Positions 55,578 to 64,000 of a stretch of 64,000 nt of DNA are shown here, piece by piece. The position numbers and the translations under genes were made by a program. The stretch comes from Nodularia sp. (in: cyanobacteria) (lineage in GTDB: Bacteria > Cyanobacteriota > Cyanobacteriia > Cyanobacteriales > Nostocaceae): NCBI GenBank assembly GCA_007692755.1, contig REBL01000164.1, positions 41,200 through 105,199 on the forward strand, written 5' to 3'. Position 1 is the stretch's first letter. The number at the start of each line of letters is the position of its first letter. The notes under the pieces were generated by a model. The model was given only the letters and a program-made list of their open reading frames with translations, had not been told where the DNA came from and ran no database searches.

Positions 55578-57984
55578 TGCTAATCAGGGGTTCGGCTAAT
55601 TCAACAAGCTGTTCAAATTCAAATTGACGAGCAAGTTGTTTTAAGGAATGTATCAGATGAGTTTCTGTTTGAGGAATTTCTTCTAACAGTTCCACGACGA
55701 GGTTAGTATTAGCCTCAAGGGCAGCTGCGTATAATTGAGTAATCCATTCGCCAGACATACAGGTTAAATTCTGCGATGTCAACGGGCTTTCCTCTGGATG
55801 TTCTAAATCAAGTGCAGAATTTTCTGCAAAGATGTATTTTACACCCAAATGTTTAGCCAGGGCATCAAAAATCATATGTTCTGCAAATGGTTTGCGGAGA
55901 AAATCATCACAACCAGCTGAAAGCACTATGGCTTTTTCTTCTTCTAAAACACTTGCAGTTAAAGCTATCACCGCCGTAGCATTGCCTTTGGTGGTAGATT
56001 TAATATGTTTTGTCGCTTCATAACCATCCATCACAGGCATTCTCATATCCATCCAAATTAAATGCGGTTCCCACTCATCCCAAATAGCGATCGCTTCTTT
56101 GCCATTACGGGCTTCTTTCACCTCAAAACCCAATGGTTGTAAAAGCTTCAGCAATAATTGACGATTAATCGGTTTATCATCGACTGCGAGGATTTTGTAT
56201 GTAGGTTGATTAGCAACCAGTCCCAGCACATGGGGATGTTCTTCTATATCATTACTTTTTGTGGCTTGTCCTAATTTGGCTTGAATATAAAATTGAAAAG
56301 TTGTACCTTTTCCTAACTCGCTTTCTACAGAAATATCCCCACCCATTAACTGTACAAACTTGCGACTAATTGCTAAACCTAAGCCCGTTCCTTCTTGCAT
56401 TTCTTTTCCGGCTTCTGCTTGAGTAAAAGCCTCAAATAGTTTTGGTAGTTCTGTGGGGGAAATTCCCACTCCAGTATCACTGACACGCGCATAGAGATTA
56501 AAAGCATCAGTTGTTTCTTGTTCTTTATGAAAGACATAGAGGGTAACTTGACCCACAGAGGTAAATTTAATGGCGTTAGTGAGTAAATTTATTAAAACTT
56601 GACGCAGTTTTACTTCATCAGTGCAAATATAATGCGGTAAATTTTCACTACCCTTAAATATGAGTGATAATCCTGCATTAGTAGCCTGCAAATGCAGCAT
56701 ATCTTCTAAATCATCCAGTAAGCGATAGAGATTAAAATCATTGATATTCAGAGTTGCTTTCCCGGCTTCGATTTTAGATAAATCAAGAATATGATTAATC
56801 AGGGTGAGTAAGTAGTCGCCACTACGATAAATAATCCCCGCATTTTCATATTGGTCAGGCGGAAGATTCTTTGCGCGTAACATCAGTTGAGAAAAGCCAA
56901 TAACAGCATTCAGGGGTGATCGCAATTCATGACTCATATTAGCAATAAATACACTTTTAGCCCGGTTCGCAGTTTCAGCTTTGGCTGCTAATTTCTGTGC
57001 CTTAGCTTCACTTGTTTGTAAATCTTTCGTTCGTTCAAAAACTCGTTGTTCTAATTCTGTATTAACTGTTTTGAGATTCAACCTATACTTATGGTTTTCT
57101 GTGACAATAGCTAACATAACCATAGTAGTCACAGATATGACACCCATGAATAATTGTAATAATACAATTGAATTAGTCTGCAAAGCTGCGTTATAAAATA
57201 TTCCTGAGCCATAACTGGTAGCAACAGCAGCTAATGTAGATATGATCGCAACCAATATAGTTGTGACTTTACTACCAAAGCGAAAAGCCGACCAAAATAA
57301 AGGCGGTAATAGTAAATATTCTAAAGGTTGTGGTTGAATAAAAGTAAAATAGCTAACTATACATAAAGTAATTACTGTCGCTAACATTTCCCAACTTAGC
57401 CAAGATTTAAATTCAGAATCAGGTGTTTTTTTGGCTAAAATTAAAACAGGTGGAGCAAATACTAAAATTCCTATAGCATCTCCCACCCACCAACCCAATG
57501 CGACTTGTGAATATTTATGCCAAGGTTCATAGCCAGATAAACAAACTATGAATGGACCTATTAAAGATTGAATAATAGTCCCAGTAAATAAACTACAAAT
57601 AGAAAAAACAACTACATTTTTAACTTGACTAAAAGGATAATTAGTTCGAGCAAATCTCAAGATTAGTGTTATGGAAATTAGTGCGCCAATAGTCGTACCA
57701 ATAGCTGGAACAACAATTAAAATTATATTGTTAACGAGTCTAGTATTAGTTAACATTGCTCCTAAAAAGACTCCAAACCAACGCGATCGCCCCCACAGCA
57801 ACAAAAAGCCAATAGCAGAACCCGCAGATGGCCAAACAGGAGTACCAAAATCAGGAAGTAACATTGTTTTTAATACCAGCCCAGAGATAATGTAGTAACT
57901 TGTGGCAATAATTAAGACATGAACCCACCAGCGAGGATTTGTATAGTCAATACCGAGACGTTGAAAAATTTGATTTTTTTTCAT
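55567..57984 (-). CDS. MASE1 hybrid histidine kinase with receiver and Hpt-like end
   Basis: From ATG 57984 (MKKNQIFQRLGIDYTNPRWW) the product is 805 residues. Eight to nine hydrophobic helices (~15-300) form a MASE1 sensor (PVWPSAGSAIGFLLLWG, GWWVGDAIGILVFAPPVL). A coiled coil follows, then HisKA MSHELRSPLNAVIGF (His352), HATPase (DTGVGISP, GTGLGLAI), a receiver with WMDMRMPVMDG (Asp ~645) and a degenerate C-terminal helical tail resembling Hpt. The overlapping GGDEF regulator is the likely phosphate acceptor. The frame is open to 58089, but ATG 57984 gives the MASE1-type N-terminus. Confidence 0.92.
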   Translation of the reverse strand: MKKNQIFQRLGIDYTNPRWWVHVLIIATSYYIISGLVLKTMLLPDFGTPVWPSAGSAIGFLLLWGRSRWFGVFLGAMLTNTRLVNNIILIVVPAIGTTIGALISITLILRFARTNYPFSQVKNVVVFSICSLFTGTIIQSLIGPFIVCLSGYEPWHKYSQVALGWWVGDAIGILVFAPPVLILAKKTPDSEFKSWLSWEMLATVITLCIVSYFTFIQPQPLEYLLLPPLFWSAFRFGSKVTTILVAIISTLAAVATSYGSGIFYNAALQTNSIVLLQLFMGVISVTTMVMLAIVTENHKYRLNLKTVNTELEQRVFERTKDLQTSEAKAQKLAAKAETANRAKSVFIANMSHELRSPLNAVIGFSQLMLRAKNLPPDQYENAGIIYRSGDYLLTLINHILDLSKIEAGKATLNINDFNLYRLLDDLEDMLHLQATNAGLSLIFKGSENLPHYICTDEVKLRQVLINLLTNAIKFTSVGQVTLYVFHKEQETTDAFNLYARVSDTGVGISPTELPKLFEAFTQAEAGKEMQEGTGLGLAISRKFVQLMGGDISVESELGKGTTFQFYIQAKLGQATKSNDIEEHPHVLGLVANQPTYKILAVDDKPINRQLLLKLLQPLGFEVKEARNGKEAIAIWDEWEPHLIWMDMRMPVMDGYEATKHIKSTTKGNATAVIALTASVLEEEKAIVLSAGCDDFLRKPFAEHMIFDALAKHLGVKYIFAENSALDLEHPEESPLTSQNLTCMSGEWITQLYAAALEANTNLVVELLEEIPQTETHLIHSLKQLARQFEFEQLVELAEPLISNET

Positions 57985-58165
57985 ATGAGATCGGCAACGA
58001 GTAGTACAAGGTAACGATATGTAATATATGATACTATTTAGTTTAATAACAAATATAATTAATTTTCCCTCGGCACACCTTCTTTCCAATCACCCATCCC
58101 TAATTTCTTGACAACAGGCAGATAATCTGGTAAAAATTGTAATTTGTGGAAACTTTACCCTTTGA

Positions 58166-59518
<1,353 letters not shown>

Positions 59519-59529
59519 ATGAATCAGAG

Positions 59530-59555
59530 GACGCGATGAATCGCGTCTCTACAAG
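59530..59555. repeat. Dispersed palindrome GACGCGATGAATCGCGTC, copy 2
   Basis: Same 18-bp palindrome as in mutL, followed by TCTACAAGG, between purA and rplY. Confidence 0.85.
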
Positions 59556-59601
59556 GATCTGCTGACAACGAACAACCAATAACTGATAACTAACAACTTG
59601 T

Positions 59602-59901
59602 ATGGCTATTAACGTCGAATCTCAAAAGCGACCAGAAGGTAGCAAGCCAAATGCTTTACGCCGTTCTGGCCTTATCCCTGCCAATTTGTACGGTCACAAA
59701 GGTGCCGAATCAATTTCTCTAGTAGTTAACGCTAAAACCATTGAGCGTCTGCTCAAACAGGCTGATGTGAACAAAACAGAGATTGAACTGAGTATCCCTG
59801 AACTTGAGTGGAATGGTACTACTGTACTGCGAGAAGTTCAATCCCATCCAGCGAAGGGTTTTATCTACCACGTCAGCTTTTTTGCATCCGCTAAAGACTA
59901 A
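59602..59901 (+). CDS. rplY: 50S ribosomal protein L25
   Basis: 99 residues: [42 protein letters not shown] and [31 protein letters not shown] are typical of the short L25 form (E. coli-like, no CTC extension). It binds 5S rRNA in the central protuberance. Downstream of purA, with a repeat between; a strong terminator follows. Confidence 0.93.
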   Translation: MAINVESQKRPEGSKPNALRRSGLIPANLYGHKGAESISLVVNAKTIERLLKQADVNKTEIELSIPELEWNGTTVLREVQSHPAKGFIYHVSFFASAKD

Positions 59902-59960
59902 TACAGACATTTAATTTGTCTTTTTTACAACTTAAAAATTTGTGATGATTGCTGATTATA

Positions 59961-59985
59961 CCAGGGGTTAAACCCTGGTTTTTTG
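59961..59985 (+). terminator. Rho-independent terminator after rplY
   Basis: CCAGGG-GTTAAA-CCCTGG stem (59961-59978) followed by TTTTTTG. It lies 60 bases after the rplY stop. Confidence 0.9.
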
Positions 59986-60093
59986 TTAAAAGCCTCAGAC
60001 AATGGGTTTATGAGTTTGTCTCTGACCTTGTACAATGCGTGAATCCTGCGGGATTTATCTCAGATTTCTGTAAGTATCGAATCCAAACTTTTT

Positions 60094-61623
60094 ATGACAG
60101 AAGTAAATCTTCCAGTTTTAATTCAGCAAATGTTACAACCGGGATTTTATTCCCATGCAGTCACAGAACCAATTCAACTGATTCAGACTCATATTTCCTA
60201 TGTACTACTCACGGGAGATTACGCCTATAAGCTGAAAAAACCAGTAAATTTTGGCTTTTTGGATTTTTCTACCTTAGAGAAACGGAAACATTTTTGCCAG
60301 GAAGAATTGCGGTTGAATCAACGCGGAGCAGCTGAACTGTATTTGGAAGTATTGCCTGTGACTATGGTCGAAGAGCAATATCATCTGGGGGGAGCCGGAA
60401 AGGCTGTGGAATATGCGCTAAAAATGCGCCAGTTTCCCCAAGAGTTGCTGTTTACGACACTATTTGAGCAAGGTAAGTTAAATGAGACTCACCTAGCAAA
60501 GTTGGGGCAAGTAGTGGCTGAATACCACGCGAAATCTGCAACGAATGATTATATTCGCAGTTTTGGTGAGGTGCCGCAGGTGCGGGCAGCAATTGATGAG
60601 AATTACCAACAAACTGAAAAGTATATTGGTGGACCTCAGACACAGAAACAGTTTCAGGAGACAAAGCAATATACAGACAACTTTTTTTTAGAACGTCCAG
60701 AATTATTTGCCAGCCGAGTTGAAAATAACTACATTCGCGAATGTCACGGTGATTTACACTTGAGAAATATTGCTCTATGGCATGACAAAATTACCCTGTT
60801 TGACTGCATTGAGTTTAATGAGCCGTTTCGCTTTGTCGATGTCATGTATGATGTGGCGTTTACGGTGATGGATTTAGAAGCGCGACATAGCCCTGATTTG
60901 GCTAATGCGTTTTTGAATACCTACGTTGAGCAAACTGGTGATTGGGAAGGATTGCAGGTACTACCTTTGTATTTAAGCCGTCAGGCTTATGTCAGGGCAA
61001 AGGTGACTTCATTTCTGTTAGATGACCCCAGTGTGCCAGCCACAGCCAAGGCAGAGGCGACACAAACGGCGGCAGAATATTACCAGCAGGCTTGTGAGTA
61101 CACTAAACCCAAAGCCGGAAAACTGATTTTAATGTCCGGGGTTTCGGGTTCTGGAAAGTCTACCACCGCAAAATATTTAGCTCGTCAATTACAAGCCATT
61201 CAGATTCGTTCAGATGCAGTGCGGAAACATTTGGGAGGAATTTCTCTTCGTGAACGTGGTGGAGATGATTTATATACTCCTGAGATGACCCAAAAAACTT
61301 ATGCCCGATTGCTGGATTTGGGAATTATGCTGGCAAAGCAAGGTTTCAATGTGATTTTAGATGCCAAGTATGATAAACAACAACTGCGGCAAGAGGCGAT
61401 CGCTCAAGCAGACAAACACCAGCTTCCCCTGCAAATTATTTACTGCACAGCACCGTTAGAAGTTGTGCAAGAGCGTCTGGCTAAACGCACTGGTGATATT
61501 GCTGATGCTACTGTCGATTTATTAACATCGCAACTTCAGCAAGCCGAAGCATTTACCGTTGCCGAAAAACCCTATGTGCAAATTTGGGATACAACTCAAC
61601 CACCACAGACCCAATTAAAATAA
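60094..61623 (+). CDS. Bifunctional aminoglycoside-phosphotransferase-like / P-loop kinase protein
   Basis: 509 residues. Residues 1-~330 are an APH-like kinase fold: LLTGDYAYKLKKPVNFGFLDFSTLEKRK, RECHGDLHLRNIALW (catalytic HGD) and LFDCIEFNEPFRFVDVMYD. The C-terminal half is a P-loop NTPase: LMSGVSGSGKSTTAK (~347) with ILDAKYDKQQLRQEA and HQLPLQIIYC, like gluconate- or zeta-toxin-like kinases. The substrate is unknown; this fusion occurs in other bacteria. It is followed closely by the 61648 membrane-protein gene. Confidence 0.9.
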   Translation: MTEVNLPVLIQQMLQPGFYSHAVTEPIQLIQTHISYVLLTGDYAYKLKKPVNFGFLDFSTLEKRKHFCQEELRLNQRGAAELYLEVLPVTMVEEQYHLGGAGKAVEYALKMRQFPQELLFTTLFEQGKLNETHLAKLGQVVAEYHAKSATNDYIRSFGEVPQVRAAIDENYQQTEKYIGGPQTQKQFQETKQYTDNFFLERPELFASRVENNYIRECHGDLHLRNIALWHDKITLFDCIEFNEPFRFVDVMYDVAFTVMDLEARHSPDLANAFLNTYVEQTGDWEGLQVLPLYLSRQAYVRAKVTSFLLDDPSVPATAKAEATQTAAEYYQQACEYTKPKAGKLILMSGVSGSGKSTTAKYLARQLQAIQIRSDAVRKHLGGISLRERGGDDLYTPEMTQKTYARLLDLGIMLAKQGFNVILDAKYDKQQLRQEAIAQADKHQLPLQIIYCTAPLEVVQERLAKRTGDIADATVDLLTSQLQQAEAFTVAEKPYVQIWDTTQPPQTQLK

Positions 61624-61647
61624 GTACTTAATAGTATTTATTAACTT

Positions 61648-62151
61648 ATGGCATCAAACAATCAAGGTTTACCCCCCATCTCGCCAGAATTCTTTTCTCA
61701 ACTCATATTTGGGGGATTTTTAATATTCATATTGATTCTGGCGGGTTTTTCCGTACCCCTGAGTATCTTCCTCGGCATTATTGCTGGTTTCGTCTTAGGT
61801 TGGTTCACAAATTCGAGTAAAAATAGCCCCCAGGAAACGACTGTAGCTTCATCTGACGGTATCGATGCGGGACTAAAATACTGGTTGTTTTTCCTGTTCG
61901 GTTTTGTCTTTTTGGGGTATTCTCCCCCCGTAAGTATCTTGCTGGGCGGAATCGCTGCTATCGGTGGCGGTTGGATTACTGCTTGGTGGGGAAGCAGTGA
62001 AGCAATGCAAACTCAGCTACCACTGGAGGCTTCAGATATAGACATAACTGATAGTCCTAGAGAAAGAATCACCAAACAGCAGAGAAGAAAAGTTGCCCGT
62101 CGTTATCGTCGGGCTTCTGGAAGTTTCAATTTCAGGTTTTGGGAACGATGA
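61648..62151 (+). CDS. Membrane protein of unknown function, 167 aa
   Basis: Four hydrophobic segments in two similar pairs (FGGFLIFILILAGFSVPLSIFLGIIAGFVLGW and WLFFLFGFVFLGYSPPVSILLGGIAAIGGGW), which looks like an internal duplication, then a basic tail (ERITKQQRRKVARRYRRAS). I know no function. It starts 24 bases after the APH/kinase stop, so an operon is likely. Confidence 0.8.
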   Translation: MASNNQGLPPISPEFFSQLIFGGFLIFILILAGFSVPLSIFLGIIAGFVLGWFTNSSKNSPQETTVASSDGIDAGLKYWLFFLFGFVFLGYSPPVSILLGGIAAIGGGWITAWWGSSEAMQTQLPLEASDIDITDSPRERITKQQRRKVARRYRRASGSFNFRFWER

Positions 62152-62153
62152 GG

Positions 62154-62180
62154 GTAATTCGTAATTCGTAATTCGTAATT
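62154..62180. repeat. Heptamer tandem repeat TTCGTAA, second array
   Basis: Three to four TTCGTAA copies, same family as at 19932-19965. Confidence 0.75.
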
Positions 62181-62300
62181 ACAGCAAAAGCCTGATATTG
62201 AATATGTTTGTATATCTCTCTAAGTTACTACCGCTATTGATTAACCCTTAAAGAATATATCGGCAGTTTTGTATATAGCTGGCGCGGTTGGTTGTAAAAA

Positions 62301-62326
62301 GACGCGATGAATCGCGTCTCTACAAG
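62301..62326. repeat. Dispersed palindrome GACGCGATGAATCGCGTC, copy 3
   Basis: Same 18-bp core as the copies at 49819 and 59530, followed by TCTACAAGG. Confidence 0.85.
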
Positions 62327-62377
62327 GGGTTTTGTCCAGTCTATAATTTTATTAAATAGCTAAAAAATCGTAAAAGG

Positions 62378-62599
62378 ATGTCTAAAAATTTACCTTATAT
62401 TATGCCATCACCTCAATATGAAGTTGAGGAAGGCTTTAGTAATTACCAAACAACTCACCAATTTTACCAAGAAGTTCACACACGAGCAGAATTTGAGAAT
62501 TATTGCGAATGGTATGAGACAACGGCAGAACAGCATCGCCAAGACTTGGAAAAAATGCGCGGCGAATTAAATATTTTCCAGTGGTTTCGCCGCTCGTGA
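62378..62599 (+). CDS. Small conserved hypothetical protein, 73 aa
   Basis: Tyr/Gln/Glu-rich and soluble: SPQYEVEEGFSNYQTTHQFYQEV, then FENYCEWYETTAEQHRQDLEKMRGELNIFQWFRR, which predicts one long helix. AAAAGG lies 3 bases before the ATG. Function unknown; it lies convergent with ftrV. Confidence 0.65.
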   Translation: MSKNLPYIMPSPQYEVEEGFSNYQTTHQFYQEVHTRAEFENYCEWYETTAEQHRQDLEKMRGELNIFQWFRRS

Positions 62600-62604
62600 G
62601 TGAT

Positions 62605-62826
62605 TTAAATTACTTCTAATTCATTCTCACGTAAATGAGCTTTAAATTTTTTACTAAACCTGACTAAAATTGGCAGATTAGCGCTGACAGGTCTACCTTG
62701 CCATTCAGTAGCAATGCCTATAACTTCACCTTCTGTACCTTTGATGTCAAAAGCCTGACCGCGATGCTCAGGATGATGATACATTACTACCGACTCTTTA
62801 ACACGGACGCGATCGCCAATTTTCAT
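62605..62826 (-). CDS. ftrV: Ferredoxin-thioredoxin reductase variable chain
   Basis: KIGDRVRVKESVVMYHHPEHRGQAFDIKGTEGEVIGIATEWQGRPVSANLPILVRFSKKFKAHLRENELEVI matches the alpha/variable subunit of FTR, an SH3-like barrel that stabilises the catalytic FtrC subunit in passing ferredoxin electrons to thioredoxin. I set the start at ATG 62826 as in the ~74-residue family form; the frame is open to 62877 and a longer start there cannot be excluded. ftrC is not in the window. Confidence 0.9.
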   Translation of the reverse strand: MKIGDRVRVKESVVMYHHPEHRGQAFDIKGTEGEVIGIATEWQGRPVSANLPILVRFSKKFKAHLRENELEVI

Positions 62827-62877
62827 AACAACATTTACATCTAGCTTTTGCTGTTCCACAAGCATCTCCACCTGCAT

Positions 62878-63251
62878 TCCTCACTGAACTGCTTTTTTGA
62901 AAAATTGATTGTTGCAAACACTCACTTTTAAGCTTCTGTCGCAATGGAAGCTTTGTTTTACGCCTTTGTAACTGCTATACAAACAAAGCCTGCCCATGCA
63001 GGCTTTAACAGTTATCAGTTATCAGTTATCAGTTAAGATACATAATTGGGTTTAAGTCCCCCTCCTTATGCCTTGATAACTGTTCACTGTTCACTGTTCA
63101 CTGATTTAATAGTGGTTACTCAGCGACATTAGGATAGTTAAAAACCCGCTTTGGTTTTGCTGTGCGCTTTAACGACAAGTCTAATTCTACAACAATTGAC
63201 GCTCTCACAGCTAATTGCTATGCAATGTGCCTTTTGAATCTTGCTTTATGC
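62878..63251. other. Gene-free stretch with repeats
   Basis: Contains TTATCAG heptamers (63009-63035), a GGGTTTAAGTCCCCC unit and TTCACTG heptamers (63077-63103). I see no coding sequence. Confidence 0.5.
63009..63104. repeat. Composite repeat, second copy (TTATCAG - GGGTTTAAGTCCCCC - TTCACTG)
   Basis: Same module order as at 44371-44580: TTATCAG heptamers, then AATTGGGTTTAAGTCCCCC, GCCTTGATAACTG, then tandem TTCACTG heptamers. Confidence 0.7.
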
Positions 63252-64000
63252 CTACTTAGATTGCGGACATATTGGTTGCATTGGTTGGGGAAGTTGCCGA
63301 CATAGCTGTGAAAATCCTTGAGGATTAAATTGCCGCCAAGCAAATAAGCCCAGACTTGTACCCCCTACCAACACAGCCAATAATCCCCCAATTATTACTA
63401 TAGACTTACGGCGAATTGGTTGTTTGACTGCGGTGGGGATGGCTGACTCTGGAGGATTATCAAGTGTCAGATCCAAATCCAATAGTGCTTGGGAACTTTC
63501 CGCGAAGGAAGATTCTGGTTCTGCTTCTAGTTCTGCTTCTAGTTCTACTTCTAGTTCTTCTAGTTCTTCTAGTTCTTCTAGTTCTTCTAGTTCTTCTGGT
63601 TCTTCAGTTTTAATAATTTCTCCTGACAGCGACGATTGAGTAACTGGCACGAGATATCCTTTGGATATACTGCAAAGAGTCATTACCAGAGAAGTGTTAT
63701 CATGACCATTTTTCTCATTTGCCAAATTAATCCAATTGCTGACAGCATCTGCAACTGAAATTTGACCTGCTAACACGGGAGTTACATAATCCTGCCAGGA
63801 TTTTTCTACCCAATTATTATCACTTAAACCATCAGAACACAGCAGCAATACACCGTCTTCTTCCAAAATAAAGCGTTGAATAGCAATGTGTAGAGATTCG
63901 GCATCTTTTGTCCCCAATGCTTGGGTGAGGGCAGTTGCATCTATTCTCTCAAGTGCTGGACGATACAGACTGCGGGCAGAACGGACTTCTCGCGTCGCCA
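63252..64000 (-). CDS. PP2C-type phosphatase with C-terminal membrane anchor (5' end outside window)
   Basis: The frame is open to the window edge, so the N-terminus is missing. Seen: the end of the PP2C domain (VLLLCSDGLSDNN, NEKNGHDNTSLVMTL), then an acidic linker made of EEL/ELE repeats and, near the C-terminus, a hydrophobic helix (IVIIGGLLAVLVGGTSLGLFAW) with a short Pro/Cys tail outside. It should dephosphorylate Ser/Thr proteins while attached to the membrane. The linker is encoded by a 9-bp tandem repeat. Confidence 0.88.
   Translation of the reverse strand, partial: ATREVRSARSLYRPALERIDATALTQALGTKDAESLHIAIQRFILEEDGVLLLCSDGLSDNNWVEKSWQDYVTPVLAGQISVADAVSNWINLANEKNGHDNTSLVMTLCSISKGYLVPVTQSSLSGEIIKTEEPEELEELEELEELEELEVELEAELEAEPESSFAESSQALLDLDLTLDNPPESAIPTAVKQPIRRKSIVIIGGLLAVLVGGTSLGLFAWRQFNPQGFSQLCRQLPQPMQPICPQSK
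63529..63602. repeat. 9-bp tandem repeat (AGTTCTTCT type) in the phosphatase linker
   Basis: At least five perfect copies of CTAGTTCTT-phase 9-mers (minus strand GAAGAACTA) with degenerate ones on both sides. They encode the Glu-Glu-Leu linker. Confidence 0.85.

Noticed and set aside
59949..60230. 93-codon frame over the rplY terminator
   Set aside because: It begins upstream of the terminator and overlaps the APH-like gene out of frame; no family features.
63424..63639. Poly-Ser frame on the + strand
   Set aside because: It is the opposite strand of the 9-bp repeat in the phosphatase gene.

Overview
This window comes from a filamentous, heterocyst-type cyanobacterium (Nostocales; Nostoc/Anabaena-like). 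The evidence is the gene content (nblA, psbZ next to ribH, ftrV, a chlorophyllide 8-vinyl reductase of the BciB type, the desC-desA-desB acyl-lipid desaturase cluster, GH100 alkaline/neutral invertases), the very frequent GCGATCGC (HIP1) octamer, a moderately low GC content, and many heptamer tandem repeats and small palindromic repeats typical of this group. Taxonomy below order level is inference.

Layout. 1-3771 (minus) is the 3'-truncated gene for a large CHASE-PAS-LOV-GAF hybrid histidine kinase. 4.0-9.4 kb: a HAD phosphatase/HerA-like ATPase fusion, selO, anmK (with a heptamer repeat in frame) and a small conserved protein. 9.6-19.1 kb is rich in Ser/Thr phosphorylation genes: two Hanks-type kinases, a PP2C phosphatase joined to an ABC1/UbiB kinase, nblA with a long leader and an NtcA-like site, and a promoter plus two hairpins in a gene-free stretch that may be a small RNA. 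19.2-27.2 kb: two Uma2 nucleases, a DHH-CBS-CCA transferase fusion, psbZ, ribH, tRNA-Gly(GCC), a zinc-ribbon membrane protein followed by a ProA paralogue lacking the expected catalytic cysteine, and a solo IS200/IS605-type right end. 27.2-33.7 kb: desB, desA, desC (minus), a PLP enzyme, a GxxExxY gene framed by inverted repeats, and bciB.

34.0-37.6 kb is the most unusual block. Two small Gly/Ala-rich (glycine-zipper) proteins, an HNH nuclease overlapping the second of them, a repeat-bearing lipoprotein, and a 591-residue protein joining two glycine-zipper modules, a WD40 propeller and a C-terminal J domain lie on the same strand. The same C-terminal zipper signature recurs in all three proteins. 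I propose this as the candidate undescribed system.

38.5-64 kb: tandem GH100 invertases, rsmB-terB, a small thylakoid-type membrane protein, yjbQ, an SDR pair, a membrane-anchored lambda-lysozyme-like (GH104) protein, menH, mutL (with a dispersed palindrome inside its coding sequence), a Cys-less rhodanese, an adenosine-deaminase-like protein, a MASE1 hybrid kinase overlapping a PAS-GGDEF response regulator, purA, rplY, an APH/P-loop kinase fusion, ftrV, and a second PP2C phosphatase truncated by the window end.

Repeats are a second theme: heptamer tandem repeats, an element with consensus CACGCAGAGGCGCAGAG at several loci, three copies of GACGCGATGAATCGCGTC, and a roughly 70-bp mini-element with 12-bp ends.
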